Below, piece by piece: positions 18,794 through 25,567 of a stretch of DNA of 25,567 bases (position 1 is its first letter; the number at the start of each line of letters is the position of its first letter). Made by a program: the position numbers and the translations under genes. The notes under the pieces were generated by a model, which made no database searches, was not told the origin of the DNA, and was given only the letters and a program-made list of their open reading frames with translations. This DNA comes from a candidate division SR1 bacterium. Lineage in GTDB: Bacteria > Patescibacteriota > Gracilibacteria > Absconditabacterales > Absconditicoccaceae. The stretch is from the NCBI GenBank assembly GCA_025997135.1, contig BNUE01000013.1, positions 1 to 25,567 of the forward strand. Direction: 5' to 3'.

Positions 18794-21250
18794 ATGTATC
18801 TCGCACCTATCAAAAAACCTCAAAAACCAGCTACTTCGAAGCATATTTCGTCATTTTTTCGCCGTTTTAGTCTGATCGATCGCATTGCATCATCCAGGGA
18901 AAATCAGCTTATTTTTTTCTTTTTTCTGCTTTTTCTGCTAATTTTAGTGAGACTATTTCAGTTACAAGTTATTGATCATCCGAAGTATGACAACTTATTA
19001 CTGCGTCAGCATACCAGAGTTACCTCTACAAAGGCTGAGAGATGAGATATCTATGCGATGGATAAGTCCTGACAACCTGTCAAATTGACAGAAAATATGA
19101 CTCTGTATGACATTGCTATCGATCCGACAATGATTGGTGAAACAGAGAGCTGAAATTCGATGAAGCCACGCGTTATCCAGTTGCTTACTCCAGTCGTTTA
19201 CAAGCATTTTTGCGAGTTATATGGGATGACAAAAGTCACGCCAGAGCAATGTATCCAGCATATCGAATCTTTCTCAAATCAGCAGTTATTGCCTAAACTT
19301 CCTCAGCTTTTCTATTACTGATCAGGTTTTCGTTCTCCAGAATATGATACATTCGATTTTGCAGCGTATGATGCACTAAAAGCTGAAGTAATATCATGAT
19401 TTACTAGACAAAAAGCTGAGTCTCTTATTTCACAAAGGTTAGAAGAAAAGATACAAATCTGAATTAAGCCAAAAAATTATATGGGAATGTATACCAGTCA
19501 AGAATTGTTATCTGATTTGCTGGAACAAAAATTTAGTTTTATTGACATTTCATACGATTATTATATTTATGTCGTTCCGTCTAAATCATTGAATGCTAGT
19601 AGAGATAAGCGTTTATTGCAAAATTTTTTCAAACAATATGGGTATGTATTTACCAATGCAGAACTAGATAGACTATTTACTCAGCAGGTATACAAATACG
19701 TAAAACTATTCACATCTGCAAATCCACAGATAGCAAAAGAGATACAAGATCTAAAAATCCAATATTATTCAGAGAAATCTAAAACTAAAATTCCAGTTTT
19801 GCACTGAATTATCTTAGAATCGTATGTCACTAGATATTATCCACGTGAAAGTTTTATGGCAAATATTCTATGATATGTGGATAGGGCATGAGATGCTTAT
19901 TTTGGTGTAGAAAAATATTTTGATGAAATCTTAAAATGAATTGATGGCGAGGTAAAATGACGTTCATCTTCGTTTGTAGGGACTGTCTGAGTAAATGATT
20001 TTGAAATAATCAATGCAAAAGACTGAGATGATGTATTCCTGACTATCGATGTATGAATCCAGAAAGAGATTGAGTCTATCGCACAGAAATATCTAAAAGA
20101 TTTTAACGCTGATAGTATCAGTATTATGGTCTACAATCCATTATCATGACAGGTAAAAGCTATGGCACAGGCTCCGACATTCAATCCAAATAATTATAAT
20201 GATGCGTATGAGCTGATTCCTCTCGGGGTAGAGTATTCACAGATTGTGGATGATCTGACTTATATAGATATGCCTGTGTATATTCTCAGTGGAAATTCTT
20301 ATAAAATCGCTACTGTTTCACAGAGACAAGATGTCGGTTTGGCAAAATATATTCCAAAAAACGTATTTTGATCTCAAGTCTTTATGGATAGAAATATATC
20401 AGTTCCTTTCGAGCCAGGAAGTGTTTTTAAGGCGATAACAATGGCAATTGGGATGGATACAGATGAGATCAGGTGAACTGACTTTTATGATGATCCATGA
20501 GAAGTAAAAGTCTGAACCTTTACTATAAAAAATGCCTCTTCTATCTGCAAATGATACCATACTTTCTTAGAATGACTAATCAATTCTTGTAATGTTGGGA
20601 TGATTAGAGTTGTTCAGAGAGTTGGGAAAGAAATTTTTTATAATTATCTGGAAAATTTTGGATTTTGAAAGATTACTTGAATCGAATTGGCAGAAGAGAA
20701 GCCCTGAACACTTGATAATCCAGTTACAGTGGCTATGTCCAGATTTCTCAATAACTCATTTTGACAGGGAATTCAGGTGACTCAGATTCAATTAGCTATG
20801 GCATATTCATCACTGATTAACTGATGAAAAATCATCAAGCCAACTATTCTTTCATATATCTGACAAAAGAAATCAGATACAGATGTTGTAGAAAAAATTA
20901 TGCACGTACCTGAGGTATTATCTCAAATAATTAGATATTCAGTGAGTGAAAACCTTCGCTGGTCATTGCTTCAGGTAATGAATAATAATCCAGATTATGA
21001 ATCTGCATCAGTTCCTGGTTATCGTCTAGGAGCTAAGTCTGGAACTGCTCAAATGTCATACAGATGAACTCCTCAGAGATGAAATGGACGAACTCAAGCT
21101 ACATTTGTCTGAGTGGTTACAGTGGATAACCCTGAATATCTGGTACTAATATGGATTTCTCGTCCTAGAACTTCTCAATGGTGAGTCGCTACATCTGGAC
21201 GTGTATTTAGAGAAGTTGCTAGATTTTTACTAGGATATTCGTTTATATAA
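18794..21250 (+). CDS. Class B penicillin-binding protein (FtsI/PBP2-type transpeptidase)
   Basis: 818 residues. A basic cytoplasmic tail and one membrane anchor (about residues 38-57) are followed by the class B linker domain starting with RGDIYA, whose Gly84 is a TGA codon. The transpeptidase domain has the catalytic SxxK at Ser543-Lys546 (PGSVFK), SxN at Ser598-Asn600 (SCN) and KSG at 748-750 (KSGTAQ). It cross-links peptidoglycan outside the membrane. It is longer than most FtsI/PBP2 proteins, with extra sequence between the linker and the catalytic domain (about residues 100-360). FtsI versus PBP2 cannot be settled here. The neighbouring FtsA-like gene slightly favours a division role. 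About two dozen TGA codons would shatter it under the standard code. Confidence 0.93.
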
Positions 21251-21289
21251 TAAAAAATTAAATAGTTGGGAAAAAAGTATGATTTCCTC

Positions 21290-21317
21290 TTGATTTTTCT
21301 GAAAAAAAGAGTATAAT
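21290..21317 (+). promoter_or_regulatory. Conserved A-tract promoter, copy 3 (rplJ-rplL)
   Basis: TTGATT (21290-21295), a 16-nt spacer with an A-run and GAG, then TATAAT (21312-21317). It shares the TTCCTCTTGA 5' flank and the A-rich spacer with the copies at 7386 and 15370. Confidence 0.7.
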
Positions 21318-21323
21318 GAAGAT

Positions 21324-21443
21324 ATCTTAACCGAAGAAAGGAGGTTTCATCTAGCCAATGCTGTGATATAAATCCTCCCGAGGTCATCCGTTCAGAGTTT
21401 TTTCTCTTTTTTGTGATAGACCGCCTTTGGAGCGGCATTTTTT
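21324..21443 (+). promoter_or_regulatory. Ribosomal protein L10 leader (autoregulatory mRNA element)
   Basis: The untranslated leader of rplJ contains AGGAGG (21339-21344) pairing with CCTCC (21374-21378) around an unpaired segment, and the stretch CCTCCCGAGGT that resembles the conserved core of L10 leaders. It ends in an intrinsic terminator 20 bases before rplJ. In other bacteria the L10(L12)4 complex binds such a leader to repress its own operon. The AGGAGG is 120 bases from the start codon, so it is a structural element and not a ribosome site. Confidence 0.75.
21421..21443 (+). terminator. Attenuator terminator before rplJ
   Basis: A CCGC (21421-21424) / GCGG (21432-21435) stem, with an inner CC/GG, is followed by six T (21438-21443). 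It lies between the promoter and rplJ, so it acts as an attenuator of the operon. Confidence 0.65.
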
Positions 21444-21462
21444 ATTTCTTAGCCTGAATCGA

Positions 21463-21975
21463 ATGGCAATTAGCAAAGATCAGAAAAAAAAGCTGATTGA
21501 CCAATATGTCTCAGACCTAAATGCAGCGAAAAACGTTGTTATCGTCCAGCAAAACGCAGTTCCAGTAAATACTGCAGTAGCAGTTAGAAAGGAAGTTGTG
21601 GGATCTGATGGAAAGGTAAACGTAGTTCGTAAGAGGCTCTTTATGAGGGCTTTGGAGCAGGCAGGATACGAAACAGTTGGTATCGATCAGTTAGAGGGTC
21701 CGATTATTGCACTCTATGCAAATGGAGATGAATACGAACCTCTAAAAGCTGTTAACAAATTTGCAAAAGAGTTTGTAAAAGCTAAAGTTGACAGCTCATT
21801 CAAGTTTCTAGGAGCTTGGTATGACAAAAAATGGCAGGATGGAACTTATGTTACTGAATTGGCAAATGTGCCTTCTAGAGAAGAACTGCTTTCCAAACTT
21901 GCTTACCTCTTCAATTATCCACTGCAATCTTTCGCATGTGTGATCAATGAAGTCGCAAAAAAACAGACTGCTTAA
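21463..21975 (+). CDS. rplJ: 50S ribosomal protein L10
   Basis: 170 residues from MAISKDQKKKL; an upstream in-frame ATG at 21427 lies in the attenuator hairpin and is rejected. Family features: the N-terminal KKKLIDQYVSDLNAAKNVVIVQ, the NVVRKRLFMRAL segment (rRNA binding) and the C-terminal helix that anchors L7/L12 dimers (SREELLSKLAYLFNYPLQSFACVINEVAKK). L10 forms the base of the ribosomal stalk. It has no in-frame TGA: all eight Gly codons are GGN, unlike its neighbours. rplL follows after 25 bases. Confidence 0.95.
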   Translation: MAISKDQKKKLIDQYVSDLNAAKNVVIVQQNAVPVNTAVAVRKEVVGSDGKVNVVRKRLFMRALEQAGYETVGIDQLEGPIIALYANGDEYEPLKAVNKFAKEFVKAKVDSSFKFLGAWYDKKWQDGTYVTELANVPSREELLSKLAYLFNYPLQSFACVINEVAKKQTA

Positions 21976-22000
21976 ATTTATTTCTTATTCTTATTAAACA

Positions 22001-22384
22001 ATGGATTTGACTAAAGAACAAACACAAGTTCTCGACCTGATCGAAAAGATGTCAGCGATCGAACTAAATGGACTTGTAAAAGCTATCGAAGAGAAATTCG
22101 GTGTGTCAGCTGCTGCTATGGTAGTTGCTGGAGGTGCTGCTGCTGGTGGAGACGCTGGTGCTGCTGCTGGTTCAGACAATGTAAACATCGAGCTTACTGA
22201 GGCAGGATCTCAGAAAATCGCAGTGATCAAAGTCGTAAAAGAACTTCTCGGTATCGACTTAAAAGCCGCTAAAGACCTAGTCGAAGCTGCTCCAAAAATC
22301 GTAAAAGAGAACGTTAAAAGTGAAGAAGCAGAAGCTATCAAAGCAAAATTGACTGAGGCTGGAGCTACGGTTAGCTTTAAATAA
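22001..22384 (+). CDS. rplL: 50S ribosomal protein L7/L12
   Basis: 127 residues. The N-terminal dimerisation domain ([25 protein letters not shown]) leads into the flexible Ala/Gly hinge (about residues 38-60) and the C-terminal factor-binding domain ([31 protein letters not shown], split here for length: residues about 70-105; ending GATVSFK). It recruits elongation factors as a dimer on L10. No Shine-Dalgarno precedes the ATG. All Gly codons, including the Gly-rich hinge, are GGN with no TGA. Confidence 0.96.
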   Translation: MDLTKEQTQVLDLIEKMSAIELNGLVKAIEEKFGVSAAAMVVAGGAAAGGDAGAAAGSDNVNIELTEAGSQKIAVIKVVKELLGIDLKAAKDLVEAAPKIVKENVKSEEAEAIKAKLTEAGATVSFK

Positions 22385-22411
22385 TTTTCAATCTCAAAAG
22401 ATAAAAAGCTG

Positions 22412-22437
22412 AACTCTTAACTGAGTTTGGTTTTTTT
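22412..22437 (+). terminator. Intrinsic terminator of the rplJ-rplL operon
   Basis: AACTC (22412-22416) pairs with GAGTT (22423-22427) around a 6-nt loop, followed after GG by seven T (22431-22437), 27 bases after the rplL stop. Confidence 0.65.
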
Positions 22438-22469
22438 AATATTTGGGCATAAACTTTATAGCTGTTTTT

Positions 22470-22498
22470 TTGATTATTTACTAGACTTTGACTATAAT
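22470..22498 (+). promoter_or_regulatory. Predicted promoter of the small-paralogue genes
   Basis: TTGATT (22470-22475), a 17-nt spacer and TATAAT (22493-22498). This leaves a leader of about 98 nt that contains a small ACG/CGT hairpin but no recognised riboswitch. Confidence 0.5.
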
Positions 22499-22602
22499 AT
22501 GATTATATCAATTCAACAAACGATAATCAACCGTTGTATAGATCAATACATAAATAATACGGGGCTTGACTACAAATAATTTTATTTATTTTATCACTAA
22601 AA

Positions 22603-22968
22603 ATGGAGAATATAACACATTTCACTGAGAATCATTGAGAATTATTGTCTTTTTGGAGAAATTATGCCATAGAAAAATCATCAAATTGATTATTCTATTG
22701 ATATGATGAACGAAATACTCCTATTATTTATGATGAAAATAAATCAGCCTATTTTTGATTAGAAAATTGACACTGGGGAATGTTAGATCCCTATACCTAT
22801 ATGGTTGATTTTAAAAATTTTGAAGAATTTCAAAAAGTTTTTTCTTTAGAGATAATACAGTCATATTTGAAATATCAAGAAGAAATTAGAAAATGACGAG
22901 AAAAACTATCAGTAAAAAATTCTTCTAAAATTAATGAAGTTTTATCTGACGATTCTAATAAATTATAA
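22603..22968 (+). CDS. Small soluble protein, unknown; paralogue of the next gene
   Basis: 121 residues, rich in Tyr, Phe, Asn and Glu, without signal peptide or membrane helix. The pattern YGYDERNTPIIYDENKSAYF ... HWGMLDPY followed by a helix ending SYLKYQEEIRKG is echoed in the following gene. Five in-frame TGA codons are read as Gly. Four bases separate its stop from the next start, so the two are co-transcribed. No family was recognised. Confidence 0.65.
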
Positions 22969-22971
22969 CCA

Positions 22972-23370
22972 ATGGAAAACTTTAACAATTCTCAAAATCA
23001 TGCCACTAATTATAAAAAGTATGATGAGAACATATATTACTATAAATGATGGTTTGCGGAAGAACCTATTATTTATAATGAAAAGTTAGGGACATATATG
23101 CTTTTTAATAAAAAATCGCAAAATTGGGAATATGTCTCAGAATATAATGATGATGTTGATAGGTCAAAACAAATATCCCAATTACAAGAAATTGAAAAAA
23201 TCTTCACATCAGAAATGATGCACAAATATTGGGATAATTCACGATTACAAGATCGTAGAAATTATCGAAATGATCAAAGACAACAACATTTCAAGAAGCA
23301 ACAAGAACAAAACCAGCAACAAAAATCTGACCAACAACTCCAGTCAGAAAATCTTAAATCCCAATTATAA
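22972..23370 (+). CDS. Small soluble protein with Gln-rich tail; paralogue of the previous gene
   Basis: 132 residues. The block YYKGWFAEEPIIYNEKLGTY ... NWEYVSEY aligns by eye with the upstream gene, as does the following helix (IEKIFTSEMMHKYWDN). After about residue 95 the protein turns into a Gln/Asn/Arg-rich low-complexity tail (QRQQHFKKQQEQNQQQKS) that its neighbour lacks. One TGA (Gly) is near residue 26. The deaminase gene starts 30 bases downstream, so all three genes may form one transcript. Function unknown. Confidence 0.65.
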
Positions 23371-23400
23371 TCAGCTTTTTATCTTTTATTTACAAATAAA

Positions 23401-23931
23401 ATGCCAGAAAAAATAGAAATACAAATCTGAACAATTCCAGATCACGGACACCTAAAACCAGAGGAGATCTCGCGAGATGATTATTTTATGGATATTGTGC
23501 GTGTCTTAGGCGAGAAAGCAACGTGTAATAGAGGGAAAAGCTGATGCGTGATTGCGAAAGATAATAGAATATTAGCGACAGCTTTTGTTACTTCTCCTCA
23601 GGGTAATCCAACTTGTGATGAAGTTTGACATCAAATGACTGGCTTCATACATACTGATTGACGTGAAACTCAGCACTGTATGCGTAATAATTGTGCTGAA
23701 CAAGGTGCCATTGCCAATGCTTGTAAAAACTGAGTAAGTCTCGAATGAGCTACTCTTTATTGTACTATGACTCCATGTGCGGTTCGTCATTGTGCTCATC
23801 TTATCGTAGCCTGCTGAATAAAGAAGGTAGTATGTGATAAATGGTATCATGATGCTAGAGAAAGTGAAGAAATCTTTCAAAAAGCTGGTGTAGAACTGAT
23901 ATATTTACATACTGAGGTAGAGGAATACTAA
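23401..23931 (+). CDS. dCMP/cytidine-type deaminase, zinc-dependent
   Basis: 176 residues with the dCMP deaminase layout: EKATCNRGKSGCVIAKDNRI near the N-terminus, the catalytic (H/C)AE motif as Cys98-Ala99-Glu100 (NCAEQGAI), LYCTMTPC and RHCAHLIVACGIKKVV. dCMP deaminase makes dUMP for thymidylate synthesis. Two points are unusual: the first zinc ligand is Cys where most family members have His, and the zinc-binding pair is PC-x4-C (Cys126, Cys131) instead of PC-x2-C. The glycines in SGC, GHQ and CGIKK are TGA codons; 7 of 14 Gly are TGA. Other cytosine-nucleotide substrates are possible. Confidence 0.85.
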
Positions 23932-23952
23932 GAAATTATATATTAAATAGTT

Positions 23953-23992
23953 TTGTCAAAATTAACTTGACAATATTTAATGTCAATTTTTT
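23953..23992 (+). repeat. Phased TTGTCAA/TTGACAA repeats with T-run (terminator or operator)
   Basis: Three related 7-mers start exactly 14 bases apart: TTGTCAA (23953), TTGACAA (23967) and TGTCAAT (23981). The first two and the last two form competing hairpins, and the last is followed by six T (23987-23992), so it can act as a terminator for the deaminase gene. The regular spacing would also suit a tandem operator for the downstream gene. Confidence 0.45.
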
Positions 23993-24026
23993 CCTTTTTT
24001 GAATTGATATTAAATTAACTTTACAC

Positions 24027-24055
24027 TTGATTTGTGGATATACTTTCAGTATACA
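24027..24055 (+). promoter_or_regulatory. Predicted promoter of the membrane-fusion protein gene
   Basis: TTGATT (24027-24032), a 17-nt spacer and TATACA (24050-24055), about 37 bases before the ATG. A 5-bp dyad (TATAC/GTATA) overlaps the -10. Confidence 0.45.
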
Positions 24056-24091
24056 TATATTGACTTTTTTAAGGTGTAGAATATTTAATCA

Positions 24092-25567
24092 ATGAAAAAA
24101 ATTATAGAAAAAGTCTGAACTCTCAGCAGGAAAAAAAAACTGATTATTATCTGAGGTATTGTCCTGATCATAGCAGGTGGGCGATGGATGTTTCAGCATT
24201 TTTTTTCTGATTCTTCTGTCTGAGATGGTGATGCTTATCTCTCAAATGATATGGAAGTGATGAGTGGAGATATAGTAAACTCTCTAAATATGGACTGAAG
24301 AGCAAAATTTTCTAGTACTCAAAAATTAACATTTCCAAATTCTGGTAGGATAACAGCGGTTTTCAAGAAAGTTGGTGATTTAGTAGAGGAGTGAGAGATT
24401 ATTGCACAGATGGATACTTTTGAAATTGATAGTGAGCTAGAACAAGCCAAAATTGCACTTCAAAATGAATATGATGCATTGGAAAAAGCTGGAGATCCGA
24501 CCAAAAGAGAACTAGAAATTCTGACAGCAGACAAAAAATATCAGGCACTGCTTTATGAGCAGAAAAACGCTGATATTTTACTCAAATTAGCGATTCAGGC
24601 TATAGAAAATGAATATGTGAATAAAAAGAATGACTATGCTCAGTTAGTTTCTGATTATGAAAAAAAACAAAAAGAGTATGACTCAGCTCTTAAAACGTAT
24701 CAGGAAATAGTATCTCTAGACAAGTGAAATGCTATATTAAATTCTGATGAGATATTGAAAGAAAAGGTTGTGGATCTAAGATATGTGGCAGATGAAATTA
24801 TAAAAGAGCTGGATAAACTAGATAAAGTTATGGGCTATTCTTCGAAATATTACTATTCAAAGTCGCCTGATGAGATTTATATTTGAGCAAGAGATCAGTC
24901 GACTAAAAATCTAGTAGAAAAGTTATTTTTAGAAGTTTTAGATCAAACTACTGAGATCTTTGACTGGGCGAATAAAATTCAGATTTCTTCTTTTAGTGAA
25001 GTTCAGTTGAAATCTACACTTATCCAGCAGTACGAAAAGATTAAAGAGTTAGCAGACAAAAAAACTGAACTTAGTATCGCAGTCGACAAAATGTTCGAAG
25101 CTAGCGTTGATACTGAAGGATCTACTCGATCATCTATCACTATATCAAATGGGAGAACCTTGAAAACAGAAGCAAACACTACTATTGATGAGATATTAGG
25201 ATTGAAAACACCAGAAACTATCTGAGATAAGAGAAAACAAGAACTTACAGATCTAAAAATAGCACTTGATAAGCAGAAACAAGAAATGGATAAGCTAAAA
25301 ATTGAATATGATCAGCTAGATACTGATAAACTCAAAAAAACATCCGATGCAAAGCTAGATTATCAGATGAAAGATTTAGAAGTGAAAATCGCAAAAATTG
25401 AACTTGATGATCTAAAAAAAGGAGATAATGAACAAGTAAAACTAATTCAGAACAATATCAAACAACAGAAAAATCAGATAGAAACTATCATGAAAAAATA
25501 TGATGCCTATACTTTAAAAGCTAATTTTGATGGAGTAATTACTAAGATAAATATGCAACGCTGAGAT
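24092..25567 (+). CDS. HlyD/MacA-type membrane-fusion protein, 3' end outside the window
   Basis: At least 492 residues and still open at the window end. A membrane anchor (about residues 17-34) is followed by the first half of a biotinyl-lipoyl domain (LTFPNSGRITAVFKKVGDLV, then EEGEIIAQMD). Next is a very long alpha-helical coiled coil (about 110-470, Lys/Glu/Gln-rich) and then the returning lipoyl half (YTLKANFDGVITKINMQRGD). This is the periplasmic adaptor or membrane-fusion family that works with ABC or RND exporters. The coiled coil is interrupted around residues 250-400 by a less regular segment. In an organism expected to lack an outer membrane, the partner is probably a MacB-type ABC transporter, likely encoded just downstream; that is inference. 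Confidence 0.85.

Noticed and set aside
21427-21462. Upstream in-frame ATG that would extend L10 by 12 residues
   Set aside because: It lies in the attenuator hairpin and T-run; MAISKDQ is the normal L10 start.

Overview
The window comes from an AT-rich bacterium that reads UGA as glycine (genetic code 25). This code is known from Gracilibacteria (BD1-5/GN02) and Absconditabacteria (SR1) in the Patescibacteria/CPR. The evidence is internal: almost every long gene is broken by in-frame TGA codons, and these fall on glycines of invariant motifs, such as the P-loops of the AAA ATPase and adenylate kinase, the RG motif of the penicillin-binding protein, the GNGGG strand of the S41 protease and the GIKKVV motif of the deaminase. 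TAA (mostly) and TAG are the only stops. I cannot separate Gracilibacteria from Absconditabacteria with this window. All coordinates below assume TGA = Gly.

Layout. 12-4952 (+): a small membrane protein, a DUF4143-type ATPase, a DUF2339-like multi-spanning membrane protein and grpE. 5006-6253 (+): an S41 carboxy-terminal processing protease. 6456-7336 (+): rplM-rpsI. 7337-7564: a candidate short RNA and the adk promoter. 7565-10209 (+): adk and a 662-aa unknown protein. 10218-16907 (-): smpB, a signal-peptide membrane protein built of three VirB2/TrbC-like hairpins, a 1140-aa unknown protein, rnpA and an AI-2E-family permease. 16991-17554 (+): an unknown 187-aa protein. 17562-18554 (-): a divergent FtsA/PilM-like protein, facing away from a class B PBP at 18794-21250 (+). 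21290-22384 (+): L10 leader, rplJ, rplL. 22603-23931 (+): two related small proteins and a dCMP deaminase. 24092-25567 (+): a membrane-fusion protein that runs off the window. No intergenic gap exceeds about 230 bases. I saw no tRNA, rRNA, insertion sequence or CRISPR array.

How the genes fit together. Most are core functions: translation (L13, S9, L10, L7/L12), ribosome rescue (SmpB), tRNA maturation (RnpA), protein folding (GrpE), nucleotide metabolism (Adk, dCMP deaminase) and cell wall or division (PBP and the FtsA-like protein). They are mixed with envelope proteins of unclear role.

The most interesting signal is regulatory. One unusually conserved promoter type (TTGAC/TT, 16-nt spacer with an A-tract, TATAAT) occurs three times, and each copy is followed within about 130 nt by an intrinsic terminator. 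One copy is the L10 leader. The second makes a free-standing short RNA candidate before adk. The third would make an antisense RNA against the 3' end of the VirB2-like gene.
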